Source: Pseudomonas asturiensis (GTDB lineage: Bacteria > Pseudomonadota > Gammaproteobacteria > Pseudomonadales > Pseudomonadaceae). From it: DNA of 64,000 bases. The notes below the pieces were generated by a model that saw only the letters and a list, made by a program, of their open reading frames with translations, had not been told where the DNA came from and searched no databases. Positions within the stretch are counted from its first letter, which is position 1, and each line of letters starts with the position of its first letter. Location: positions 615,904 to 679,903 of the forward strand of contig NZ_FRDA01000001.1 of NCBI RefSeq assembly GCF_900143095.1. Direction: 5' to 3'. The translations under genes were made by a program, and so were the position numbers. Shown one piece after another: positions 35,588 through 44,600 of this stretch.

Positions 35588-38290
35588 TCAGTAAGCTTGC
35601 TCTGGTTTGACCTGCACTGCTTTGCGCAATGGAACAGGCAGTGGGTTGGAATCTCGCGTCGTCAACTGCTCAGGGTAAAGCGCCGTCACCGTGCGATTAA
35701 GCGCAAGGTTTTCCGAGTCTGCACCGACCAGAACCTTGAATTTTCCAGGATCTACGTTCCAGCTCACCGAGTTGGGCGAGTAGTAGGCAAACGAGCGCGA
35801 GTCCAGCGCAATGCTGACTGTCTTGCTCTCGCCTGGCTTCAGATAGACCTTGGAGAAACCCTTCAGCTCTTTCTCCGGGCGTTCTACTTGTGCCTTGGAA
35901 GGCTGAACATACAGCTGGGCGACTTCAAACCCGGCTTTGTTGCCAGTATTGGTCACTGTGAATGTGGCCTTGATTGTCGCGCCTGGCACCAGAACGTTAT
36001 TGGACAGTTTCAGGTCGCTGTATTCATAGGTGGTGTAAGACATGCCGAAACCGAATGGATAAAGCGGTTTCGTGTGTTTTTTGTCGTAACCACGGTAGCC
36101 GAGGTAAAGACCTTCGCTATAGGTCATTTCGGTCGGCGGATTTGGGCTGCTGAAATAGTAGGGCACGGGATCAGAGAAGGACGGGTAGCTTGGGTTGTCC
36201 TGCACTTTCTTGTCCAGCGTGATCGGCAGCTTGCCCGAAGGGTTGACCTTGCCGAACAGAATTTCAGCCAGTGCCTGGCCGCCTTGCTGTCCTGGGAACC
36301 AGGCGTGCAGGGAAGCGGCTACCTTGGTTGCCCATGGCTGCATGTCCATACCGCCGCCGCCATGCAGCACGACGATGGTTTTAGGGTTTGCCAGATGGAC
36401 TTGACTGATAAGCTCGGACTGGAACTGCGGGAGTTCAAACGGGTGATCGAGGGACTCACCTTCATATTCATAGTTACTGCCAGCAGCGACGACTACAGCG
36501 TCGTAATCAGCCAGATTCGCAGGAGGACGCAGCGATGCCCAGCTCATTTGAACGCCATTCAACCCACCCAGCACCGGAATGAAGTTGCCCTTCAATCGGC
36601 GATATTCCAGGCGCACATTGTATTCTTTGCCAGCCGTGAGGTTGACCGACTTGACTGTGCGGGGTACGACCGGGATCAGGTCGAATGAGACTTGCCCGCC
36701 TTCATCTTCCAGCACCAGTTTGTCGTCAATCCACAGTTTATATGCGCCATCAGCCCTGACTTTGAATACCTGCGGGCCTGAGATGGTCGGCTTGATTTTT
36801 CCGGTGAAGCGAGCGGAAAACGCGCCAGGGGTTGGGCTATAACCGTTGACTGTGGTCGTGCCGCTATCAGTGACATTGTTGTTAGTCGCCCAGCTCAAAT
36901 TGACTCCAGGTTCGACTTGGGTGGCTACCGGGTCGCCTGATAACGAGGTGTTTGAGTAGTACTCAGCTCTCACGCCATTGTTGCTGATAGCTTCCTTGCC
37001 TTTGCCGGAGCTTGGCTGATACCAGACCGACGATTTAGGATTGAGGCTCATTTGCGGGAGGTATTCGACATTTGAAGCGTTCGACGCAAGCTGCTTCAGA
37101 CCACTGAGTTCGGTGACATAGCTTTCCGGTACGGAATAAGGCGTGCCAAAGGGGGAAGTGGGGGGCTGGAAAGCGAGGTCGCCAATAACGGCAATCCTGG
37201 CGGTCTTAGGCAATGGCAGCAGCGGTTTTTGGCCGTCAACCGGCTCGTTGCGCAGCAATACTATCGATTCCCTGGCTACGTTCAGCGCGGCTGTTTGACC
37301 ATGCTCACGATGTACCAGCGGCTGAGCCTTGTTGATTTGTTTGTCGAAGCCGTAGCTGACCAGCGCTCTCAGGTTTCGGCGCGCTTTGTCGTCAATCACG
37401 TTCTGAGCCAGCTGACCATTCCAGACATAGGGGAGCAACTTCGTTTCGGTAAACTGCAAGCCACTCGGCATGTCGATATCAGTGCCCGCCCACGCGCCTT
37501 TGAAGGCGTCCTGGATGGAGTTGAAATCGCTCATGACATTGCCCTGGAAGCCCCATTGGCCTTTCAGAATATCGGTGATGAGGTGGTGGTTTTCACACGC
37601 GTACTCGCCGTTGATTTTGTTGTAGCCGCACATGATTGAAGCGATGTTGGAGTTCTTGACCAGAGATTCGAAAGGCGGCAGATACAACTCCTGCATTGCC
37701 CGTTCATCGATGGTGACATTGAGATAGTGACGGTTCGCTTCCTGCTCATTCATCAGAAAATGTTTGCCGGCCGCCTGGATGCCTTGAACCTGGATGCCGT
37801 TAGTGACCGCGGGTGCCAGTACCGCGCCGAGGAAAGGATCCTCACCGCTCATGTACTCGGCAGAACGTCCATTGAACGGGGTTCGGTACAGGTTGACTGC
37901 AGGGGAAAGCATTTGCTGCCCCCCGGCAATTCGTGTTTCGTAACCTATCGCCAGGCCGAATTCTTTTGCCCGGTTGATGCTCCAAGTTGCAGCCAGAGCG
38001 GACGGGGAAGGGTATTGCGCGCCGAAGGTTTTGCCGTTGACTAACACACCCATCGATGAGTCGTAGGCCACGGTGCCTTGCAAGCCCTGCGACTCCAGCT
38101 TGGGGATCATGCGTCCATCATCGACCCGGGAGAAGTTGATTTTCTGTGACTGATTCATGTTGTCGAGCATGGCGCCTACTCGCGCTTCAACCTCATTACC
38201 CGTCATTGGCGTTACTGCGAGCACTGAGCTGGCTTGTGCGATGCTCAGCGCGAGCAAGCTCAGACTCAAGCTGTGTTTGATCATGGACAT
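35588..38290 (-). CDS. Secreted GH3 beta-glucosidase with PA14 domain
   Basis: A 900-residue exported enzyme. Signal peptide to about residue 25 (ALSIAQASSVLA); GH3 N-terminal barrel with GKHFLMNEQEANRHYLNV and nucleophile Asp255 in GNVMSDFNS; GH3 C-terminal domain interrupted by a PA14 module at about residues 425-565 (VRAEYYSNTSLSGDP, VFKVRADGAYKLWIDDKLV); then a fibronectin-III-like end with YEYSDLKLSNN and TFTVTNTGNKAGFEVAQLYV. It cleaves terminal beta-linked sugars in the periplasm or outside; PA14 shapes substrate choice. It follows a small exported peptide gene in the same direction. Confidence 0.93.
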   Translation of the reverse strand: MSMIKHSLSLSLLALSIAQASSVLAVTPMTGNEVEARVGAMLDNMNQSQKINFSRVDDGRMIPKLESQGLQGTVAYDSSMGVLVNGKTFGAQYPSPSALAATWSINRAKEFGLAIGYETRIAGGQQMLSPAVNLYRTPFNGRSAEYMSGEDPFLGAVLAPAVTNGIQVQGIQAAGKHFLMNEQEANRHYLNVTIDERAMQELYLPPFESLVKNSNIASIMCGYNKINGEYACENHHLITDILKGQWGFQGNVMSDFNSIQDAFKGAWAGTDIDMPSGLQFTETKLLPYVWNGQLAQNVIDDKARRNLRALVSYGFDKQINKAQPLVHREHGQTAALNVARESIVLLRNEPVDGQKPLLPLPKTARIAVIGDLAFQPPTSPFGTPYSVPESYVTELSGLKQLASNASNVEYLPQMSLNPKSSVWYQPSSGKGKEAISNNGVRAEYYSNTSLSGDPVATQVEPGVNLSWATNNNVTDSGTTTVNGYSPTPGAFSARFTGKIKPTISGPQVFKVRADGAYKLWIDDKLVLEDEGGQVSFDLIPVVPRTVKSVNLTAGKEYNVRLEYRRLKGNFIPVLGGLNGVQMSWASLRPPANLADYDAVVVAAGSNYEYEGESLDHPFELPQFQSELISQVHLANPKTIVVLHGGGGMDMQPWATKVAASLHAWFPGQQGGQALAEILFGKVNPSGKLPITLDKKVQDNPSYPSFSDPVPYYFSSPNPPTEMTYSEGLYLGYRGYDKKHTKPLYPFGFGMSYTTYEYSDLKLSNNVLVPGATIKATFTVTNTGNKAGFEVAQLYVQPSKAQVERPEKELKGFSKVYLKPGESKTVSIALDSRSFAYYSPNSVSWNVDPGKFKVLVGADSENLALNRTVTALYPEQLTTRDSNPLPVPLRKAVQVKPEQAY

Positions 38291-38344
38291 GAAACTACCC
38301 CTTGGATTGTTCGACGGCTAATGCTGCGCGTTTGAATTGAAAGC

Positions 38345-38593
38345 TCAGTTGTCTTCATCGGCGGACGGGGCATCAGCGGTCTCGATAGGCAGGTCCAGAA
38401 TCTTTTGCTCGCCAGTGGAGCCCTGCGTCTTCACTGCATTGGCGCCGGTGATTTGCTCCCGTTTTGTATCTACTGAAGTGCGCAGTTCACTCGAAGTAGA
38501 AGGTGAGGGCGTGCTGTGGTCCGAGGCCGATGCGTTGGTTACGGTGAAGACCATAAAAAGGGTTGCAGCAAGAGGCAGCAAGCTTCTAGCCAT
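38345..38593 (-). CDS. Small exported protein upstream of the GH3 gene
   Basis: An 82-residue protein: signal-peptide-like MARSLLPLAATLFMVFTVTNASASD, then a short Ser/Thr-rich acidic tail ending in SADEDN. ATG at 38593 is chosen because GGAG lies 9 bases upstream; an in-frame TTG at 38608 overlaps that ribosome site. It lies 54 bases before the GH3 start and may share its transcript. No family recognised. Confidence 0.65.
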   Translation of the reverse strand: MARSLLPLAATLFMVFTVTNASASDHSTPSPSTSSELRTSVDTKREQITGANAVKTQGSTGEQKILDLPIETADAPSADEDN

Positions 38594-39144
38594 GAGGAGT
38601 ATCTCCAAATAGAGGTAGTGTGATCTATGAGCGGCTAAGCAGAACGTGGCTTAAGGCCGTGAGCATAAGTCTGCATATCTTGCGTAAAGTTTCACAAGGT
38701 AAAAAATAAATATAAATCTTGATTATATATTTTAAACAATCACGAATATAACTCTAATAGGCTTGATTAATGTGGAATAAATACCAATGAAAATATCAAA
38801 AAATAGCTAATTTTTGCTGAATATCATGTTTATTTGGTGATTTGTGCGTATTTGTCAAAACAGAGCGATCGTTAGGTTTTGGTGATATATTGATCCTTGG
38901 CTATGTGGACGGACAGTGTTTAGTTTGGGGTAAATTTGAGGCTGCTACTCTTGCCAGGAGTGGTGGCGTAATGATGGCTAAGAAAGTTTTATATTGTTGG
39001 TATATAAGCCAGGCTCAAGGAAATCAGAAGGAAGGTGGGTGCATAGCAGTAGTGCGGCTAGTGTGAGTATTGCGACGCACTTTGAAGTTGGCCTTTGGCT
39101 AGTGAGCGCGCCATTGCGCGGTAGCACCCAGATGCGCGACGTAA
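38594..39144. other. AT-rich region without supported gene
   Basis: About 550 bases, strikingly AT-rich between 38690 and 38840. Frames at 38842-39066 and 38994-39176 give no recognisable protein. The change in composition marks the start of the acquired stretch that reaches 46.1 kb. Confidence 0.45.
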
Positions 39145-39687
39145 AGCGGTCAGAAGATAGCATCCGCAAAACTTGAGGCTCAGGAGCGTATAGATGCTGC
39201 TATTGCAGAAGCGTTGGAGGGAAAGCGACTGCACTCGCACACAGCTGAATTACTCAAAGCGGTAAGGACAGATCTAGGCCAGGCAGAAGCGAAAATTGTC
39301 GAGCTGACGACGCGACTCAACTCGGCACTATTAAATCTTCTTGGCATGGAGCAACAGGTTCTCACACTGACTGATCGCAGAGCTGAACAGGCCATAGAAA
39401 TTCGTAGACTACATGAAGAAAGCAAGAACCGGCAGGCGGCTTTCGAGGCATTCCAGGCTGCCACGGCCAGAAACACCAATGAGCTGCGCGAGGCACATGA
39501 GTCTACTTTTCGTCACGAGCGTGCGCAGAACAGCAAGCTGTACAACGAAAGACTCGACCTTGCTTTAAGGAATGTCGATCTGACTAGAGATAATGAGCGA
39601 CTCGAACAGCAGCTAGCCACCAGTATTCGAGATCTTGCCTCGGCAAGAGCCGACTTGAGCGAAGCGCCAGACAGGCTCCGATCATAG
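39145..39687 (+). pseudogene. Truncated coiled-coil protein, KfrA-like C-terminal part
   Basis: The frame opens after a stop at 39142 and runs 180 codons of almost unbroken coiled coil: QERIDAAIAEALEGK, LLKAVRTDLGQAEAKIVELTTRLNSALL, then long heptads ending DLSEAPDRLRS. This resembles the C-terminal coil of plasmid KfrA-like DNA-binding proteins, whose N-terminal DNA-binding domain is missing here. A start at TTG 39214 could give a 157-residue product. Either a remnant or a small coiled-coil protein; remnant favoured. Confidence 0.4.
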
Positions 39688-39943
39688 ACGGGGGCCTTGT
39701 TTAGTTTCAAAACGGTCGCGCCAGCCCGTGCCTCGATTGCCGGACTTGGGACGCAGGTCTGAGAGCGGGCCAACCCTAAGCGTAGTTACTTATGCCAATC
39801 CCCAGCATTCACGTAAGTAAAGAGCGCTCTGAAGTAAATCTTACCCTAAACCCCCTATAAAGCCTTCCTATCCAAATCAATAACCTACAATCTATAAACC
39901 ATAACTAGGCTTAGGTTTGGCGCAGCGTTTACTTCAGGAGAAG

Positions 39944-40000
39944 TTGAAGTAATTTTTATTTAAGGCATACATTTGAAGTAATAATGCTTTAAGGCATACA
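39944..40000. repeat. Two 28-bp imperfect direct repeats
   Basis: Copies at 39944-39971 and 39973-40000 begin TTGAAGTAAT and end TTTAAGGCATACA, with 24 of 28 positions equal. Further GAAGTAAA motifs occur at 39831-39838 and, inverted, at 39928-39935. The pattern suits transposase-binding sites of a Tn7-like end. Confidence 0.6.
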
Positions 40001-40798
40001 GCCAAGATGAATGCTTGTGCACGGTATTGGCGCAGAACTGGGGAAGGTCAAGAGCCAGAGACATTGCTGAGCGAAGCCCCGCTACGTACGTCAGCGTTCG
40101 AAGCCAGCGGCAGTGACGCATCCGATAGCTACACCAAAAGTGGTAGCTGGTCGGGATTTTCGGAGCCCGCATCTCAGATGCCGGGAACGCAGACTTATTC
40201 GTAAGGCAGGGCATTCGGTCAAGCAGATCTCCTCCCTCGAATACTAGAAAATGCAGCTTCACAAGACTCGCCCTACCGCAGCCAGAAATAAGTGCAGGCT
40301 AGCCCCCCCGGCATCAGTAATAGGAACCACAGGAATCTCTAATTGATCGCCCCATAGACAGAGGAGTAGAGGGCCGTCCATACACGGCTGCTGATCGGGC
40401 AAGGCCAGCTGCCTCGCATTTCGGTTTCGCATAAGGAATAAGGTTGCTCTACACCAGTGCAACTACTCAGGGTGTGGCAGGATGAATACCCGATAATCGA
40501 GTGCCGGTAGATCCCAAACGGGCGGTACCGTCCGTCTGATTATTGAGCATAAGCAGTTACGTACCTCGGTGCTGGACGGAGAACATTGGCTTCAAGACAT
40601 AAGAAATTCTGCATGGGTCTAATCAGATTTTTGGGACGCTGAGGTAGGATTCATTCATCTCGAGGGATCGGATTACCGCTCCTTCTTGCCAAGGAACTCC
40701 ACAGCCAAGGGCTTGGCCGGAAGTAATCCCAAGTAAAGCTGCGTTCTCATTACTGTGAAGTATGCAGCACAAAAAAAGCTACGCATACGTACGAAAAA

Positions 40799-40915
40799 CA
40801 AGACCGCATAAAAACATCAAAAGGCACAAATACCTCCGATATTGAGGATAAGCCCCTCTCAAGACCACTTGAAGTTGCCGCCATCGTGTGCGATAGGTGA
40901 GGGAAAGCGGTCTTG
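40799..40915. promoter_or_regulatory. Three CAAGACCRC motifs before the tnsA-like gene
   Basis: CAAGACCGC at 40799-40807, CAAGACCAC at 40860-40868 and an inverted copy at 40907-40915 lie just before the transposition operon. They may bind a regulator or the transposase and control expression. Confidence 0.4.
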
Positions 40916-40930
40916 ACGAAGGTGCTTTCC

Positions 40931-41611
40931 ATGCCATCACTCAAAAGTAAAATGAGGGGGAGATTAGCCGCTGCGCATGGCCAGCGCACTAATACCACAA
41001 ATAACCTGTGGCTTTGCTACAGCGTGAAACTCAATCAGGACTTATCACTGAGCAGTAATAATGAGCTGATCTATTGGCTGGCTGATCTCGAATCTAATAG
41101 GAATGTAAGGTCATTCAAGTTTGGATATAATATTCACATCCAAGTAAATGACCCAAAGGAAAACTTCAAGCCGATTGACGCCATCCAGGTGATTCTTGAT
41201 ACAGGGTATGAAGAGATACATCATATAACCTCGAAGATTGGACACGTAGATGCTTTCTCTGCGACATTTTGCCTTGAAGACGACAGCGTTCGAAACATAA
41301 CATATCGAGCTATCACTGAAGACTACCTGGTCATTCGAGCAAAATATGCCGCAAGACTGCTCAGACTTCTGCCCTTTGTAGCCCAGATGCGCTATAAGAA
41401 ATGGCTGTTTGAGGAGGAGATTATCTTAAACACCCTCAAGATTCTAAAAAGTGGTGATGTTCAGGAAGTTATTGCCAACACCCCCGTGAGCGATGAAATG
41501 ATAGTGATCGGGATTGTTGCTAAGTTTATTTTTCAAGGGGTTATCAAACAAACAAACTTAAGCATGTCTGATTTTGGGCGCTCAACATGGTGGTCGCTAA
41601 GTGAAAGCTAG
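40931..41611 (+). CDS. TnsA-like endonuclease subunit, nuclease motif apparently incomplete
   Basis: A 226-residue protein, first in a four-gene Tn7-like operon, where TnsA is expected. LSSNNELIYWLADLESNRNVRSF (Glu45) matches the TnsA N-terminal nuclease start, and KPIDAIQV (Asp83) the central Asp. The expected E/Q-V-K motif that follows is replaced by YEEIHHITSK (residues 93-102). So the fold fits but 5'-strand cutting may be lost or use other residues. ATG at 40931 has GAAGGTG 7 bases upstream. It overlaps the next gene by 11 bases. Assignment rests on position plus weak sequence. Confidence 0.6.
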   Translation: MPSLKSKMRGRLAAAHGQRTNTTNNLWLCYSVKLNQDLSLSSNNELIYWLADLESNRNVRSFKFGYNIHIQVNDPKENFKPIDAIQVILDTGYEEIHHITSKIGHVDAFSATFCLEDDSVRNITYRAITEDYLVIRAKYAARLLRLLPFVAQMRYKKWLFEEEIILNTLKILKSGDVQEVIANTPVSDEMIVIGIVAKFIFQGVIKQTNLSMSDFGRSTWWSLSES

Positions 41612-43595
41612 ACGATCTCGTAGAGAAATTATCACCGCAATGGAAGCCACTCGGCCCTGGAGTGACGTCCATACAAGTCTGATGAGTGAATCAGATAAGG
41701 AAATTTTTGAAGCAAGGAAGCTAGCGGTTGATATGTACGTTGACGGTGCGCCGCTGGAAGACATCTATAATAGTACAAATATCTCATCTTCGGATGTGGG
41801 ACGCTTCACGAAGCGTTGCATGTTAGTATGTTCGAACGGAATGGTGGCAGGTTATACCGCTCTGATACCACATTTCAGGATAGCGACTTACGAGAGAGTC
41901 GCTCCCATGGATAATCCCGGCGAATCGGGTCGTGGAGGCTATGCAGGTGCTCTCGGGGCACTCTTTAAGCAATACCCTAATCTAGAGCAGTATTTGATAG
42001 GAAAAGTAATAACTAAGAAATCAAAGAACGCGCCAAAAGAAATAAATATGAAGCCCAAGGCGTTATTCTCACATTTTCATGATTTTTTGAAAGCAGAAGG
42101 ACATCCTTCGGATCAGTGGCCGCTGAATGTGGAGTATCAGGGCTATCGAACTGTGGCAAATTTTTTGGAGAAGATTAAACTCAGATATTTTGACGCCTTT
42201 ACAATGATATCAGGAAGTTCCGAAGCGATTGCAAAATTGGCAGTAGGACGAGGCATTGACTCTATTCTAAAACTCGATGGCTTTCTAGACGTTTTTGAAA
42301 TTGACTCGCATAAAGTTGATGCCCATTTCGTCGTGGCGATGAGAAATAATGCGGGTCTTCTGACATATGTGCCAATCAAGAGAGTCAACTTGATTGCGAT
42401 CATTGAAAAGGCAACCTCTGCCGCATGGTGGATGAAGGTGGTATTCAGCCCAGAGGTTAACTCTCAAGATGTTGTTGATATTATTACAGAGTCTTTGAGG
42501 AATGTACTGCCAAAACCCCGTACTAACAATTTAAATCTAACCCTCCCCGACGGCGCTGGCTACCCTACCGAAAAGTTCCCAGCGTTGGTAGGCTCTTTGC
42601 CTAGCTGCATATTTTTTGATAACGCGTTAGCGCATCAAGCGACCGTTGTCTCTTCCGAACTTAGGAAGCTACTCGGGGTTTCGTTATGCTATGGCGCGCC
42701 GGCAAAATTTGAACGCAGGCCCAATGTTGAGCGAGCATTCAGAGAAGTGGCCGCTCATATGATGCGAATGCCCAATCGTGCCAGTTCAAAGCCTGGCGAG
42801 GGTGCAGCAGGAATGAGGGCGGCAGCTGAGTACCGTATCGAAGCAGACGAAGTTGAGGAATTGTTGTATTACCATCACGCGATGGCAAACGGCCTACCTT
42901 CTGAAGGCAAAGGAGGGTTAAGTCCATTAGACATGATTGGCCAATATTTGGGGCGCGATAATAGCAGCTACATTCCTCGAAGCCCTATTGCAGCAGTTCT
43001 TCCATCAATAGCATTCAAAAAGACTGTTGCACAAGTGAAAGTCATCGGCTATCTGAAAAAGGGGGTTAGGGGGTACATTCAAATTGATCGGGCTAGGTAT
43101 AAGAGTGAACTCCTTTCGTATTCAACCTGGCTCATAGGTAAAACTCTAACCGTCGAAATCGATGAGAGCGATATGAGATCTGTTGAAGCATTTCTGGAAG
43201 ATGGAGCACCACTTGGTACATTGACCGCTATGGGTGGGTGGGGAAAGACCAAACACAGTCGACGCACAAGAAAGGCTATCAACAAACTAGTGCGGGCCCG
43301 ACTACTTATCCTCGCACACTCAGACGATCCTGTCGTAGCATTCCTTGAGTACCAAGCAAAAAAAGCGCAGTCACTCCATGCGTCCCAAGAAAAAATTGTC
43401 GAAACACCTAATGACCGAAAGAACGCCGGAGCTGCGTCCGCATATAAAAAAGCGCTGCATGAGTCGGGTGAGCCCGCGCCTCCCCCGAAGCCGAAACCTT
43501 CAAAACCTAGCACTGAGCCACTCATAGATCCGACTAAGTCTTACGACTCGGTGGTTCCAGATACAGCCCTCAATATTAAGAGTTTATTCAAGTAG
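41601..43595 (+). CDS. tnsB: TnsB-like DDE transposase
   Basis: A 664-residue transposase of the Tn7/Mu integrase type. The catalytic triad is visible: Asp235 in VFEIDSHKVDAH, Asp340 in IFFDNALAHQ and Glu377 in RRPNVERAFRE, with 36 residues between the last two. C-terminal beta-barrel domain (mu-C) follows, and the last 80 residues are Pro/Lys-rich, as expected for the tail that contacts TnsC. It joins transposon 3' ends to target DNA. GTG start within the end of the tnsA-like gene. Confidence 0.87.
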   Translation: MKARRSRREIITAMEATRPWSDVHTSLMSESDKEIFEARKLAVDMYVDGAPLEDIYNSTNISSSDVGRFTKRCMLVCSNGMVAGYTALIPHFRIATYERVAPMDNPGESGRGGYAGALGALFKQYPNLEQYLIGKVITKKSKNAPKEINMKPKALFSHFHDFLKAEGHPSDQWPLNVEYQGYRTVANFLEKIKLRYFDAFTMISGSSEAIAKLAVGRGIDSILKLDGFLDVFEIDSHKVDAHFVVAMRNNAGLLTYVPIKRVNLIAIIEKATSAAWWMKVVFSPEVNSQDVVDIITESLRNVLPKPRTNNLNLTLPDGAGYPTEKFPALVGSLPSCIFFDNALAHQATVVSSELRKLLGVSLCYGAPAKFERRPNVERAFREVAAHMMRMPNRASSKPGEGAAGMRAAAEYRIEADEVEELLYYHHAMANGLPSEGKGGLSPLDMIGQYLGRDNSSYIPRSPIAAVLPSIAFKKTVAQVKVIGYLKKGVRGYIQIDRARYKSELLSYSTWLIGKTLTVEIDESDMRSVEAFLEDGAPLGTLTAMGGWGKTKHSRRTRKAINKLVRARLLILAHSDDPVVAFLEYQAKKAQSLHASQEKIVETPNDRKNAGAASAYKKALHESGEPAPPPKPKPSKPSTEPLIDPTKSYDSVVPDTALNIKSLFK

Positions 43596-43610
43596 ACCGG
43601 AGACCGTCCA

Positions 43611-44600
43611 GTGTTTGATTTTGACCCCAAAATAACACCCATGCGAGATCAGCTACTGGAGGGTCATCCTGTTGTTCTTCGAAATTATTTTGTGTTAACG
43701 CCGACCATTGAGTGGGCGTACAAACAGGTTCGCGAGCAAGTTTGGTTGAGCATGCCTAGCGTTTATTTCCAGTCAGTCCCTCGGATGGGAAAAACTCAGT
43801 GTGCAACCGCTATTGTAGCAATTTTGCGTAACGACTTTCCCACTCGGTACGTGAAATTTGTTACCGCGGATATAGCCCGGGAGGAAAGTATAATCCATTC
43901 TATGGTCAAGGCTATTGGTCTGATGGTCAAGCCCAGGACTAAGTTGAGCGGTATTAGAGATGCCGTGATTGATCACATTATCTGTGAGCTTGCCAGCCTC
44001 GGGAGTACTCATTTTATATTAGTGATTGATGAGATGCAGGCCCTAGACTACAAGGACTATCAGCATCTTCAAGTGCTGCAAAATATCCTGAGTACGCGTG
44101 GTTTAAAGCTCACGACTGTTGGCTTCGCACAAAATGAAATCGATAATGTCCGAAACTCGCTACATGCTGGGAATCATATGGCTATATTGGCAAGGTTCCT
44201 AGGTCGAAAAATTGATTTCGTTGGCTGCGGAAGTGTTGAGTGGCTTGGTGCAATTTTAGCGTATTTCGACGAGGGGTCGGCCTATCCGCATGGCAGCAAA
44301 TGTAGTTTTACTGAATTCTTTTTGCCCAAGGCATTCCATGCGGGCTTCAGGCTGGTGTCGATGGCTGACGAAATTTATCGGCACTCGATGAATTGCGTGG
44401 TGGCAGCGGGTGCTAAGACAATCCCGACCGAGCATATATTCCTAACTATGTCATACCTGCTAGTCGGCGCTAGGCTGAACGACTGTGAGAAATTTTCCTT
44501 TAGCCAAAAAGAAATCAAAAGTGCAATCAAGAGCTCCGAAATGAGTCAGTTCGCTGCGCTAATGCGTGTCGATCCGCCGAGTGGGCCAGATGATGAGTGA
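43611..44600 (+). CDS. tnsC: TnsC-like AAA ATPase
   Basis: A 329-residue ATPase: Walker A in SVPRMGKTQ (Lys61, Thr62) and Walker B in FILVIDEMQAL (Asp140, Glu141), then YQHLQVLQNIL and sensor-type TTVGFAQNEI. It forms ATP-dependent filaments that link target selection by TniQ/TnsD to the transposase. GTG start 15 bases after tnsB. Confidence 0.85.
   Translation: MFDFDPKITPMRDQLLEGHPVVLRNYFVLTPTIEWAYKQVREQVWLSMPSVYFQSVPRMGKTQCATAIVAILRNDFPTRYVKFVTADIAREESIIHSMVKAIGLMVKPRTKLSGIRDAVIDHIICELASLGSTHFILVIDEMQALDYKDYQHLQVLQNILSTRGLKLTTVGFAQNEIDNVRNSLHAGNHMAILARFLGRKIDFVGCGSVEWLGAILAYFDEGSAYPHGSKCSFTEFFLPKAFHAGFRLVSMADEIYRHSMNCVVAAGAKTIPTEHIFLTMSYLLVGARLNDCEKFSFSQKEIKSAIKSSEMSQFAALMRVDPPSGPDDE

Larger units (their letters stand above)
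39688..40930. other. Non-coding region upstream of the Tn7-like operon
   Basis: About 1.24 kb without a convincing gene. It contains a 29-base-period direct repeat (39944-40000), scattered GAAGTAA motifs and three CAAGACCRC motifs near the tnsA-like start. One end of the Tn7-like element should lie here, but no clear TGT terminus could be fixed by eye. Confidence 0.45.

Noticed and set aside
35558..36688. 376-codon plus-strand frame
   Set aside because: Shadow of the GH3 glucosidase gene, which has all catalytic motifs on the minus strand.
39944..40000. Direct repeats as a CRISPR array
   Set aside because: Only two copies separated by one base, no spacers and no cas genes.
39960..40262. Frames on both strands around the 28-bp repeats
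   Set aside because: Neither resembles a protein; one merely translates the repeats.
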